Assembly: GCA_026874595.1 (NCBI GenBank)
Contig: CM049319.1
Location: forward strand, 5,608,601 to 5,672,600
Length of the DNA: 64,000 nt
Reading direction: 5' to 3'
Source: Sipunculus nudus
Taxonomy: Eukaryota; Annelida; Sipuncula; Golfingiida; Sipunculidae
Shown: one piece after another, positions 48,600-60,677 of the stretch
How the letters are laid out: the number at the start of each line of letters is the position of its first letter
How positions within the stretch are numbered: the stretch's first letter is position 1
Made by a program: the position numbers and the translations under genes
The notes under the pieces: generated by a model
What the model was told of the DNA's origin: nothing
Database searches by the model: none
What the model saw: only the letters and a program-made list of their open reading frames with translations

Positions 48600-50090
48600 A
48601 AATATAAATTAAATGTACGAATAAAGGTAGGTGAGTACATATGTCAACGGCAAGGCAATGTTTCCAAATGTTGTATTTCAGTTTCTTTAACCGTCGGTGG
48701 ATATCTGACCTGAATCCACTATGTTAAATCATTATCCACTCTAGAGAAATTACTTAGGATCAGCGAGAACAGTTCTCTGGATAATTGCCATTGTTTATGG
48801 ACCATCGAGAAATATGGATATATTTGCCCCCCATGTATCGGGGAATCGTTTATTACCTCAAACGAACAAGTGGCCTATGGGCCATGACGCTCAGCTAATT
48901 TGACCGAATGCTCATGTTTTTTTATTAATGTTATATATTGTCTGTAAGAAAAGCCTATGGCTGAAGTTACAGTGTGAAAAAAAATTGTTAAGCAATAAAA
49001 ATTCATGATTCAGGAGACCTGCCCAGGATACTGTATTACATCTTTTAAAATCCCAATGTGCACAGGGGCGACCGGGGATCCAATTATTGTGTTGTTGTAT
49101 GGAATAAGCTATGAACTCTGCAAGATAAACTAGAAAATTTAATAGACAGAACAGTGTTTCTTTGTGTAAGCCTGGCCTTACCAAACATTTCTTTAAATGT
49201 ATCATGTCACTCGAATCCTTCCAGTCCATAAACTCTGACTGTATTTTCTTTGGAAACTCAACAGCGGTTAACCACGGAGTTATTGTCTCTTTATGCTAGG
49301 AACCTTGCGGTCACAGACCCTGCCTAATTTCCTTAAATCGTCAGGACACTTGGCAGTTATCGTAGAAGTCCCCCTGAGATCTCACTAAGTAAGATGTTTC
49401 AACACTCGCTTGGAAAGCTGTCAATTATACAAGACTTACGGATATATTTGTCACTCACGTGAAAGGTCATCGGTCATTGTTTCAATGTAAAACCTTGAAG
49501 GAGGTTATATAATAAACGATATTTTCTATACAGTATGATTCCAAAAATAAACATAAATGACATTTTATAATCAATCAGGTCACCATGTATTCATGTTTTA
49601 ATATAACGTCTGATCAAGATTCAGCATAAAACATAAAAACACAAATCAGCCTCTATTGTGTCAACATTTTTCAAAGAACTTTAAAACATGCTAATTGTCG
49701 TTGATCAGACATTTAGACCTTGGAGTTCATCTGTTAAATTTGGGGAGAAACTTTAGATTGAGCAAATCATTGGCGGAGGTTTGCGATCTACTTTTGTTTC
49801 TCATTTTAGGTGTATTTAAGCATGAGTAAAACATAAATAATGTTATCTGTGGAAAAGCACATATGAAGGAAGTTTTGTGGTACACCCTGAAGTGACTAGT
49901 GACATCGATGTACCAAACACTTGCAGATGGGACATCCTACTTGTAGCTCAAACAAATTCAGGAAGCTATTCAATGCCAACAAAACATTATTAAGTGGATT
50001 AAAATTCAAGACCAGTTCACACCATCGTTCAAACGTTTAATTTATGATGAATAGTGGACAGATAACCAATAAATTAGCCTTCGCATCACG
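48600..50090. repeat. Dispersed repeat M, X part and full copy, unit 3
   Basis: X part 48.60-48.90 kb. The full copy at 49.25-50.09 kb duplicates 15.74-16.56 kb. No gene seen. Confidence 0.6.
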
Positions 50091-50180
50091 TAAACATTGA
50101 AAATATTCCTGTCAATACTCCTACTTGTATGGGGTTGACACAAAGACGCTCTGCGTATATACATAGTATACTATATATAC

Positions 50181-50327
50181 ATGTAACCGGACACACAAAA
50201 CCGTTCCTACTGGCCTTGCTAGTGAAGCTTGCTTTATTAGCGAAGCAATAGAACGTCTGACTTGTGTGTCACAGGTTACGGGTTCGAATCCACATTCGGG
50301 CCCGGTATCTATTTTCACCCGTTACAT
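50181..50327 (+). mobile_element. Small tRNA-like element with inverted ends, unit 3
   Basis: The B box GGTTCGAATCC is intact, the A box is altered (TAGCGAAGCAA), and the outer ends ATGTAACCGG and CCCGTTACAT are conserved. Same length as the 16639-16785 copy. Confidence 0.5.
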
Positions 50328-50334
50328 ACATTTT

Positions 50335-51395
50335 CCTAATGAAAGCCATATATAAATATATCTTATCGTAATTAATATGCTTAATAATGTAACTGATGCA
50401 TTCATCTTTAAATAATATTTGATCTGATCAAATGGAAAATTATAGGAATTGCGTGATACCATCTATGATGCATGCAAAAAACATTAAAATACATGTACCA
50501 AAATTAAACGAAAATATTCCGATTTTACTATTATCGTACAGACTCATATCGATTATTCAAATAATATTTTTAAAATTCAGGTGTAAAATATGAGTTTGAT
50601 AAATGTTCTTATTTCTGATCATCATGTAAGAATGATCTAAATAACGTACTGCATGCACTTTTGTAAAACACAGAATTTTCAATCGATGCATGAAGTTAAT
50701 GCGTAACAAAGACAACGATAAGGAATATCTTAAGCCGATTCACATCAAAGGAACCAGCAGCAACCCAGGTTTGAAAAATTTTTCAGCCTAGGATCGAACG
50801 AAAGTAAATTCTGACGAACAAATAAACTTATAACGGCGTCGTTGGCGTGATGTGACTGGAGCTTTAAAGAATACTAATTCTGCAGTAGTTTTGCTCTTTA
50901 GCTCGAAAAGATATAGTCTTTTATCCACTCGTTATTAAAGGTAACATATTGCACTGGACCCCTTAAGATCATGGACATACGTGTGGCCTGGACGTGTCTA
51001 GTTGGTCTGGAGACAATCAATGCACGTGCGTGAATTCTCGGGGGATTCATCACGGACCACAGCTCGGTCCAATTTCGGACTACGGTCGGCAGAGAGGAAC
51101 GACGTTCTGTCGGACACTTAGTATTTCAGGTGTTGAAAAACATTGGACTCACACCGGCATCGTTACTATGTGACCTTAAGATAAATCGAGGGATGTCTGC
51201 CGGATTGGCTTACTGTCTACCCGTCCATTCGTCTTTCTGTACATGATCTTTTATTGGGAAAACAAAGAGTATGTAGTACGTGATGTAGTAGGCGTTTCTA
51301 TTAGAGCTGATGAGTAATTCTCTTTTTTTATTAATGAGTAATGGTCTTCATACAGAAAATAAACAATGTTCCATGTGATATTCTGTTTATTTTAT
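50335..51395. other. Spacer upstream of the intact type II gene; no gene seen
   Basis: Near-identical to 16.79-17.88 kb with small indels. Confidence 0.5.
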
Positions 51396-51399
51396 CATG

Positions 51400-51551
51400 G
51401 CGTGTGATTCGCTGCGTGATATTTACACTGCTTTTGATTGACAGCTACTTATCTGAGGGAAATATAAGAATGGATTGGACGCTTGTTTACCACAGCTGCC
51501 ATAATCAATCGGGCTGAACACCTCAACAACCAAGCACGTATAGAACCATCG
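51400..51551 (+). promoter_or_regulatory. Type II lectin promoter and non-coding exon, unit 3
   Basis: 'gcgtgtgattcgctgcgtga', 'gacagctacttatctgaggg' and an intact TATA-like AAATATAAG (51460-51468) lie about 30 bp before the exon, which contains 'cacagctgccataatcaatc' and ends ATCG|GTAATG at 51551. Start site is inferred. Confidence 0.55.
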
Positions 51552-51863
51552 GTAATGTGTAATTCATTTTTGCTCACTTTGAAAGAGAATGCTAAATGCA
51601 ATATTGTACTCAAACGACTTAGTGATTGATTATCACTTTTATTATTATAATTATTACCATTATTATTATTAGTCTTATTATTATTTTAAGCAGAAGAAGT
51701 GTAAAAATAGTTTTTTTTACATTTAGTCAACAGTGTTCCAGGTTGTAAAACGTACAAATTCATGATCTTGTATAGGACAAGAGATACTTCTACAATAGGT
51801 TTTAATCGGTAAAAGTTGATTTCGTTTTATTAATTCATTTCAGGAAAATCCTGGCACAGGAAA

Positions 51864-52738
51864 ATGAGTCCTTATGCCTGTCTGATTTTTGCACCCATAG
51901 TGCTGGCAACAGGTTGTATATCTTTATAATTTTGAGACTTCCTAGGTTCAAATAAATACAATTTTGTATTTAAAGATACCAATAATCAAGATACATGTAT
52001 ATATCTTCTGTTACTGTGAACTAAAGGAAAATGTCTGAATCTACATAAAGATGAGTTGGAGGTACAATGGAGACACAATTTGTACAGCAGTTCAAAGCCT
52101 ATTTTAGTAAAGATAGGGCCAATGTGGATATTGAGAACTTTTGATGCTACATTCGGATGTTTCTTTAAACGAATCAAAATCTACACAGAGTGAAAAAATG
52201 GGGTAGATATTATAAATTGGTGGGTTTTGAAAACCTAGGAGAGAGAGAGAGAGAGAGTGAGAGAGTAAGTGTGTGCTAAAGACTGAAGTTATTTTTGCTC
52301 CTCCATTCAGCCCTAGGTAGCAAAATGGGGTACTCTCACCGGTATCACCATGGACAAGTACAAATAGTGATGAAGCCGTCCTGCTATATGTTCGTCCACG
52401 CTGCTTACTTCTGGTTGGAGGCGAAGGACTACTGTCAGAAAACGGGAGGAAGGTTGGTCAGTGTCGAGACAAAGGGTGAGAACGACCATCTACTTAGGAT
52501 CGTCCGGCGATATCCAAACCGCTATTTCTGGACAGGGGGGAACGATATATCTGTTGAGGGAGACTGGCGCTGGCTGGCTGGACATACAAAAATATCTTAT
52601 GATGATTGGAATCGAGGGCAACCGGACAATGATCACGGTAAAGAAGACTGTCTCGAATTTAACAAGGACCTCGGATTTCATTGGAATGACGCCCCTTGTG
52701 GGTCAAGGAAGGCATTTATTTGTGAGAGGGTTTGCTAA
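51864..52738 (+). CDS. Secreted C-type lectin-like protein, type II, intact
   Basis: Coding exons are 51864-51912 (49 nt, MSPYACLIFAPIVLAT, ACAG|GTTGTA) and 52311-52738 (CCATTCAG acceptor), joined in phase 1 into 158 residues. The leader exon itself starts at 51844 after TTTCAG. Residues 1-16 form the signal peptide; a His/Tyr-rich linker follows (GYSHRYHHGQ). The CTLD runs from Cys41 to Cys158 with WTGGND, EGDWRW, galactose-type QPD at 120-122, EDC, and WND at 141-143. Six Cys in the domain (41, 58, 130, 146, 154, 158) suit the two standard CTLD bridges plus one linking Cys41 to the C-terminal Cys. AATAAA is at 52769. It is the only undamaged type II gene here. Perlucin-like CTLDs act as secreted pattern-recognition or shell-matrix lectins; which applies is unknown. 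Confidence 0.9.
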
Positions 52739-53039
52739 AAATCATAGTGGTAAATAACTCACATGATAAATAAAAAGAGATTTTTATGTTGAATCTGGTC
52801 TTGCATCACAATAAAAATCTCGATAAAATTCTTAGCTGATATCTTTTATTTGCTATTACGTATCAATTAAGCAGTAACTTATCACAGCATTTTTACTTTA
52901 AGGAAGTACAACTCCTTGTAATTTTTATAAATTTATATATTTAATTTGACACATCCTAATTCATGGATAGAAAGAAATTTGAAATATATAACATACTATA
53001 ATCCTGACAAAGTCGCAAACCCTGTCCAGCACACATCTA

Positions 53040-54415
53040 TAAATGGTACAATATAGCATCTTTTAACTTCGGATCAACGGACGAGATATGACGAGAATGG
53101 ACTCGGTAGAGCTTAAAACATGCCACAGTCGAAAACCCGATCGCCCTAGCAGCTTCTCGTTTGTCTGAGTGATACGACGAGACTCGTAGTCTAGTCTCTG
53201 AGAGTTTATTAGATGCTATGAAACGTAATAATCTAGACTTGTCTAGCCAACAAATCGACCGAGTTATGATTTGTTCTCTCGTGACATTTGATGCAACACT
53301 GACATCTCGTCACATGTTATCCAACGCAGAAAATTTGACCTCTCTAAAATAAAAAGTGACAAAATTATAACCGTTCTTGCCGATTCTCGCATATTCTGTG
53401 TCTATTTAAACATATAAAATATGCAGAAAAACCCTATACCCTATGCAGAAAAAATGGAACTCTGTAGCACCAAAAGTGAAGGAATTGAAAAATGTGGCTC
53501 GGTATTCTGAATTTCAATAATCTTATCGAAATACGTATTCATAGCTAGAACCCATACCAACCATAATGCTATTTTTTTAGGGGCATTATGAAAAATTTAT
53601 TGATATTGTTCATAATTATCGAGATATCGCAGAAAGACAGTTCTCCCTACTTTGCAACGCCTTCTGGTGGATATAATCGCATAGAAAACGACAGACTCCT
53701 ATCTTGCGGCAGGTATAAAGCTTTGACCTGCTTTGAAGATTTTGCCTACCTTATCCTCAAAAATTGCCCATCAAACCATTTCTTCCTGGGCCATGCATTG
53801 TATACGTAGGCTGGTAAGCCTCACTTGAGTCGTGATACAAGCTATATCGAGGATGAAACCGCAGTGATTAACCATCATATTGCCTGCATATCCTGGTAAA
53901 CAACCCATAAACATAACAATAGGCTACGAATGATGATTTAATACAAAGCAATACATGTAAACTCACAACCCAAATTGATACTTCGTCTCCATGGTAACGA
54001 GTCATTTCCTTTATCGCGCACAAGTTGGCTGCCGTCAAGTAACCCGTTTGAGCCTTGCTTGTATGCATGCGGTCAGAAATTCAACAAACATGCTAAGGCA
54101 TTTACCAATATGCAGAGTTAAAAAGGAACTTTTCTCGCTCATGTAAGGTTTTGTAAGAGAGTGTACTAAAAAAGCTGAAGATTTACTTGTTATGTCAATT
54201 GACAGCGTACCTGTAGGCCTTAAGGTGTAAAAAATGACGACACTATTTTTACACCCTCATAGACTTACAGTGTGTTCCTTGCTGAAGGATGAAACTTCAT
54301 TCTGACAAGCAGTGTGTACGATGATCATAGACTCTCTCATGTCAGAGGACCGAAATGGCGCTAGGACTATAGCCGCCAGCCAGAAGCTGGCGAGTGAAAC
54401 AAATATAAAACAGAG
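53040..54415. repeat. Irregular tandem array P, unit 3, with hairpin tail
   Basis: Same order of blocks as 19.45-20.87 kb. The tail GACTATAGCC, hairpin GCCAGC-CAGAA-GCTGGC (54375-54391), then GAGTGAAAC is intact here, whereas the unit 1 copy has a mutated arm. Confidence 0.55.
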
Positions 54416-54615
54416 TATAGCTTTAATTCTACATATATGCTGATGGTTGACTCGCAGTCTCGTCTGAAATTAGAACCATCAACAGTTGACTCATACAGTC
54501 ACTTAGATGGGTCACTTAGTTATTTTTTAGATTCCTAGTGTGAAGCTGAAACGTTGATATATATATATATATATGTAGGAATAGCCATGCTGGTTCATTG
54601 TTTTATAGATGGAAA

Positions 54616-54770
54616 GGGTATACACAGAAAAATGGTTCACTGCCAGTGGGATACGAACCCACGATCTTCCGATTTCCGGTGCGGTTGACTTAGTCCTCTT
54701 GGCCATGATAGATCCCCAACCCCTCTGTGTATTTGTACACTGGCTGTGAACCACTTTTCTGTGTATACCC
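54616..54770 (-). mobile_element. tRNA-like foldback element, recent insertion in unit 3
   Basis: The ends, 25 bp each (54616-54640 and 54746-54770; outer sequence GGGTATACACAG), are inverted with one mismatch. Inside, on the minus strand, are an A box (TGGCCAAGAGG) and a B box (GGTTCGTATCCC) of tRNA type. The unit 1 equivalent (21.01-21.04 kb) runs from 'gctgaaaagttgatat' directly to 'aaattgaacaaaatggcg', so the element and the flanking (TA)n were gained after the duplication or lost from unit 1. Confidence 0.65.
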
Positions 54771-54773
54771 TTA

Positions 54774-54775
<2 letters not shown>

Positions 54776-54822
<47 letters not shown>

Positions 54823-54832
54823 CATATATATA
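54776..54832. repeat. (TA)n microsatellite
   Basis: TA run flanking the tRNA-like element; shorter TA sequence also lies on its left at 54557-54573. Confidence 0.9.
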
Positions 54833-54839
54833 AATTGAA

Positions 54840-55985
54840 CAAAATGGCGTCTTTTCAAATGAATATCTAAAAAAATATTATGTGTGAGACGTGTAAATTG
54901 TGCCATCATGTGTTCGTAAGTGTGCAGTTTTCAAAGTCATATCTAAGTTATATACATGTCATTCATCCACCAGGCTAGTAATTAATATGTGCAATTTGGA
55001 TGGTTCTTTTTCATGGGGTAAAATCAAGCAGTAGGATAACTCTATGAGGAGACACTATAGATCCCTAACATGGGATGTTATTGTCGAAACATAATAATAT
55101 GGATAAGCAACAGCTGTCCATCAATTTTTCTTTAATTTTATAAGTGACATAATAGCGTTTCCAAAGACAGATAGCGACTAATAAACTCTATTCCATTGGA
55201 AATTAAACCATTTATAGAAGACTGCATGATACCAAACAAACAAAGCGTGTTCTGGGGAACCCCCTTTATATATTAATATCAACTAGCGTTCGAGTATGTT
55301 TAAGAGAGAGAAAGAAAGAAAGAGAAAGAAAGCGAGAAGTTTATTAAACTGTATGAGTAAATTCCTCTTGCTTCAGTAAACTGGCTTTCTGTATCTGGAT
55401 CTGTCTAAAGTTTAACATGACAATAATTAATTTTGAGACTTCACGTGGAAGATGAACTTGAAGTTGTTCATATTTGAATAGTTTCCCAAGAAGCAATTAA
55501 TAGCTCAGCACATATGTGGGCACAACCACAAATGTGTTTCAGAACTACCTCCTTATTTTCGTATTAAATCAAGTGGCATTATACCATAAAACAGTCAATT
55601 AAATCTCTGAATATGCCGTTTTTTTAGGTGGGCTGCTCGTCATCATTAAAAAAAAGTGGTTATTAACACGCATCTTACTATAATTTGTCATATTATTCTC
55701 CGTATCTATCCGCAACATATTGGAACGTATAAAATGTGATGCATCAGTAACATTATTATAATATATAATTATATCCTGCTGAATAAAGATGCTTACATAA
55801 TGAAGAAAATACTATTGAATAAATCATAAACGTCAAAACAAACAAGTGACCCATGGGTCCTGACGCTCAGCTGACTTGGAAGAGATTCGCAAAAGGAAAT
55901 TTTATCATCTGAATGGTAGTATATACCCATTCAACTGAAGCATCAAACAGATTTTCCAACAGGCCATGATTGTGTCTGTATTTAT
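54840..55985. other. 3' flank of the type II gene, end of unit 3; no gene
   Basis: Matches 21.03-22.3 kb, including 'gagaagtttattaaactgta' and 'aacatgacaataattaattt'. Confidence 0.5.
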
Positions 55986-55989
55986 ATAT

Positions 55990-57675
55990 CACACAAATAA
56001 AGAAAATTATCCATGCAAAGAATCATGGTTAGCATGCATTAGTTGTTCAGATACTTCAGCTTTTGTATCTAATAGTCCATTTTTCTTAGGGATACTTCAG
56101 AGTACTATAGCCTGAAGGATATGGGAAACAGAGACCTAATTTCAGGTTTCCACAGACACTTTTCATGGGCCTCATTGCATGACAAGAATGAAGATTTTAG
56201 GCCCAGTGGTTACGATTTGTAGCCTGTTAACAGATAACCACATCTTCAAAGGTCTCAAAAATAGAGAAAAAAATTCGTAAAAATTTGAAAAAAAAAAATA
56301 AAATAAAGGTGGCACAACCAGTCTGCAGGAACTGATGGAACGCCTCATGATCAATATGTATGCCAAAATCATGACCATCAGTGTTGTAGTTATTGAGATA
56401 CTGCAGTTTTTGTATCAAAATTTTCATTCTTCTGGAGGGTATTTTGGAGCCATTCAACTTAAAGGATACGTGTAACAGAGACCTAATTTCAGGTTTCCAT
56501 GGAGAATTTTCATGGGTCTCCCTGTGTGTCAAGAATGAAGATCCTAGGTCCAGTTATTATGATTTGTGCCCTGTTAACAGATGTTCATATCTTTAAAGGT
56601 CTCAAAAATAGAAAAAAAAATTCTTAAAAAAACCCCGAACAAATATAGGTGGTGCCACCAGTCTGCAGAAACTGATGAAACACTCCATGATCAATATCCA
56701 TGCAAACAATTACGGTGATCTCTGCATTAGTTGTTCGGATGCTTCAGCTTTTGTATCAAATTTTCAATTATTCTGAGCTGTATTTTGGAGTGCCATAGCT
56801 CAAAGGATATAGGTAACAGAGACCTAATTTCAAATTTCCATGGAGAATTTTCATAGGTCTCCATGTGTGTCAAGAATGAAGATTCTAGGTCCAGTCGGTA
56901 CGATTTGTACCCTGTTGACAGATGACTATATCCTTAAAGGTCCCAAAAATAGAGGTAAAAAAAAAATGTAAACATTTGAAAAAAATACAGGTGGCGTCAC
57001 CAGTCTGCAGGAACTGTTGGAACAGCTCTTGATCAATATGTATGCCAAAATCATGACCATCAGTGTTGTAGTTATTGAAATGTTGCAGTTTGTTTTTATC
57101 AAATTTTTCATTATTCTGTGGGGGAAATTGGGAGCCCCACAGCCCAAAGGATATGGGTGAACATAGACCTTATTATAGGTTTCCATGAAGACTTTTCGTA
57201 GGTCTCTCACTGTGTCAAGAAACGAGATTCTAGGTCCAGTCTTTGCGATTTGTGCCCTGTTAACAGATGTTCACATTTTTAAAGGTTTCAAAAATAGAAA
57301 AAACAATTCGTAAAAAATCGAAAAAATAGGTGGCGCCACCAGTTTGCAGAAACTGATGAAACATCTCATTATCAATACGTATGCCCAAAATAATTACCAT
57401 CATTGATGTAGTTAATGAGATATTGAAGTTTTTGTATGAAATTTTTGACTATTCTGGGGGATACTTTGCGGCCCCATTGCTCAAAAGATATGGGTAATAG
57501 AGACCTAATTTCCAGATTCCGTGGAGATTTTTCATGGACCTCTCAAAATGCCAAGTTAAAAGATTCTAGGTCCAGCGGTCACGATTTGTGCTTGGTTAGC
57601 GGACGGACAGACGGACAGACGACGGACAAAGAGTGATCGCTATAGCTCAGATGACTTTCAGTCATCTGAGCTAAA
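55990..57675. repeat. Tandem array 'R', unit about 344 bp, with acgg run and strong hairpin tail
   Basis: The landmark 'aaaggtctcaaaaatag' recurs at 56251, 56598, 56939 and 57284 (spacings 347, 341 and 345), giving about four and a half units. The last unit is cut by 'ggacggacagacggacagac', followed by GAGTGATCGCTATAG and a perfect 14-bp stem with a 3-base loop (57643-57673, left arm TAGCTCAGATGACT), then 'aaaaacc'. Frames inside are not conserved between units. Confidence 0.85.
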
Positions 57676-57912
57676 AACCAATAAAATATGGTCCAGTGAC
57701 CTTTGTTAATGTAAGTTGATAAGGTATTTACCCGATTTAAGCGGCGAGATATAAAAAAAAATTACACATCTTTGGGGTATTCATTGAATTCGAACACGTT
57801 TATTCATGTTTGGGTAATTGCTGCTTCCCTTCATGATTTCTCTTATCAGCAGGTGTAGTACTATATACAGTATGAAATCAATGAAATGAACAATGCACTA
57901 TACCCCTATCAG

Positions 57913-57944
57913 CTCTCTCTCTCTTTCTCTCTCTCCCTCCCTCC

Positions 57945-58008
<64 letters not shown>
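57913..58008. repeat. (CT)n-(TA)n compound microsatellite
   Basis: CT to about 57982, then TA to 58008. The sequence just left (57.78-57.90 kb) resembles 36.08-36.20 kb. Confidence 0.9.
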
Positions 58009-58014
<6 letters not shown>

Positions 58015-58267
58015 TCCATATAAGACATTCACAAAAATTAATTATCGAAATAAACGATGAAACACCATTCATATGGTGTAGGATATTAACGTCTTCTACA
58101 TATACATGTGGTGCTTTTTGTCAGTTATATCTTGGATATAATTTCTTTACATTGTCCCTTGTCATACACCCGTTATCACCAACAATATCCGCTTTTGCTT
58201 TTCCTGATCTGGCGGGCGTAAGGGGCATTAGGTTATTATTTTTGTTTCAACAAATTGCTTTCCAGTG

Positions 58268-58503
58268 TAGGGCCAGGACAGTCGAGGGGTAAAACATTCG
58301 GCTCTCTCCGCTCCGCTGACGCCCCGGGTTCGATCCCCTGTGTGGCCAGAGAGTGGGTTGTAGTTGCCCGTCCAAGGCGGGTGCTGTTCTTGGGGTTCCC
58401 TGGTTTCCTCCACCTTGACAGGCTACCGAACGCCATCGTCTGAGCCTTGGAGAGTGCCTTGATTCGTTATGATATCTATTTGTAGATTCATGCAAAATAA
58501 ATC
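58268..58503 (+). mobile_element. tRNA-derived SINE-like element, unit 4
   Basis: The head with a good B box (GGGTTCGATCCCC near 58326), the core 'gtttcctccaccttgacagg' and the tail 'gattcatgcaaaataaatca' match the 22476-22715 copy. The flanking 'aacaatatccgcttttgctt' is shared too, so this copy belongs to the segmental duplication. Confidence 0.7.
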
Positions 58504-58597
58504 AGTTATATTCTTATCTGGAGATCCTCATTGTGGTTAAAAAATATGCCAGGCGTGTTGCAGGAGCAAGCTATCCAACTATCTTGTGCTGATCACA

Positions 58598-58935
58598 GGG
58601 GTGGATCCAGGAGTTCAGAAAGGGGGTGGGGGGGGGGGGGGCAACCAAGGGAAGCTAAAGGAAATCCTTTAAAGGATTCGAGGTCCTAGAAAGGGGTACG
58701 AGGCCTCCTAATTTTGTGTGAAACCCTTAAAAGAATTGCACCGGATAAACCGGGGGTGGGGGGGGGGGGGGGCTGGACAAGCAGCTGTAATATTGCATCA
58801 GCTGAGCCACTGAAGCCACTGAAGCAATGACCCCGACTGGATCTCTCCCTGTGGTGTGAGCGCCTTTCCGGGTCTTCGGTCATTATTCCACCATTAAGGA
58901 CGCACAGAGAAATTCGCAAGGGGACAAAAGGACTT
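58598..58935. repeat. G-run-rich repeat, unit 4 copy
   Basis: Starts 'caggggtggatccaggag' and includes poly-G runs at about 58622-58641 and 58756-58772. Pairs with 22800-23070 but has about 70 bp more between the G runs. Confidence 0.55.
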
Positions 58936-58939
58936 CACG

Positions 58940-60670
58940 CAGAAACAATACGCGAAACACACAGAAACAATACACAGAACTCGCCAGATAACCTTTACCG
59001 CCCTGCACGCCAGAAAAAAATAGGGTTGACTCGCGAATTTACTTGAGGCTTGTCATATTCATCCCAAGGATCCTGGTTTCATGGCCTACGCTAGTCCTTT
59101 AGGTTCCTTTCCACGGAAATGCGGACTTCGTAATAAATCTTACGCTCTCCAGCGGAATTACATTCGACTTTCGTTACTCGAAATGAACTTTCGTTAACTG
59201 TTTTAAATATTGTGTGATAAAGAATCCATGAATATAATGAACTTCTGTTAAGTATTACATTTATGTTACAGGACGTACCAAGCACCTTGTTTAGCTTTAT
59301 TATCCATTAATTCTATCATTTTGTCTGTTATTGTATATATTGTAAAGAATATTATTATTATTGAACTTATATTGTCGTCAAATTTATCCATAAGGATACA
59401 TGTCTGAAATTATGTGTTGCGGTCCGTTGGGTCATGTGTGCCGTTTGAACGAGGACCGGAACAATACGTTTCACACACACTAATTATATCGACCCGATTA
59501 GGTTTGATCGATATTTTCGAAATGTCGATATATTACTATACGTTCACTCGCATATGGCGGGACGGGGTATCATTTTCCTATATCTTTTTTTCCAAACGTG
59601 ACGGAAACATATTTACTGTAGTAAAAATAAAGATAATGTTACACATATTGACATACACATTGAGTGAGAACGCTCCGTAAACGGCTGGAACTGAATGGCG
59701 GCACCTCTAAGGTAGTTTAAAAGGTTTGTCATACCAAATCACCAAAGTTATGGTTAAGCGTACAGAACTCTATTTTAATGTTTCTATGAGTTACGCCAAA
59801 AATAAATCAGTATTTTAATAAGAAACTTTGCCAGATTGCTGTGTGAAATAAATTAACCTGCATATAAGGTAATGGTGTTATCGTTAGGTCTGGATAAATT
59901 TAGCTCATTTATAAATTTTCCATTGCACTATAATGCAGTATGTGGTAGCGTATTGCGATACGTATTGTGATATTTTCATTGTATATATTTACAATGAATA
60001 ATATATTTACGTCTTATACATACAAACATATATTATATACACTATTAACTAAATATATTTAATATGAATACACCCTCCAAAAGCTATACGCAGATTAATT
60101 TATTCTACAAAGCAATCTGGTCATATTACTTTGTAAATTAATAATTTATTGTTAAAGGTTGATTTAAGTTTTAATGGTCTTACAGCTCCAGGTTCCCGAA
60201 ACAAAAACGCTTGCACTAAAAGTAGTGTAAAAAATACTAATAAAGACCTGCAAATAGCCAAGAATCACTCTCCCTTGGTAAGAAAGAAGTCTACACATTT
60301 GCCAGATTGAATACTTTATTTTTAACTAGATTGAAGCAAAATATATTTAGAGATCAAACCTAGATGTATAGATGCATTAAATTAACTAGTGACTAAAAGT
60401 TCATATTGCCCGAAAAGTCATGTGGTCTTTTACTTAGCTGAATGTCCAGATGGGTGCAACGTATGTATTTCCACATTTCATTAAATTTGGACACTTGCAG
60501 TAACCCTGTATAACACTTTTTATTATCATATGAAAGATATTGAATGTATATTACAAATATTTAAAACATATGTAAGATGTTTCTCTTCAATTAAAAGATA
60601 TATTGCTTTCAATTTCTAGTTTCCTTCTATCAATTCTATTTTACTAGTTCTCGGCTCTCTTATGTAAAAA
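58940..60670. other. 3' flank of the intact type I gene; no other gene
   Basis: 58.94-59.55 kb is not matched elsewhere in the window. 59.58-60.67 kb matches unit 2 at 23.09-24.0 kb. 60430-60500 contains the sequence that became the C-terminal tail of the 5.97 kb gene. A minus-strand AATAAA lies at 60524-60519, about 155 nt after the stop of the lectin gene. Confidence 0.6.
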
Positions 60671-60677
60671 CATTGTT

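Noticed and set aside
57878-58072. Arg-Glu and Ser-Leu repeat frames here and at 3390, 18441, 35493
   Set aside because: Translated GA/CT microsatellites.
58268-58345. Possible tRNA gene
   Set aside because: Followed by a SINE-like core and tail and repeated at 22.48 kb; tRNA-derived SINE head.
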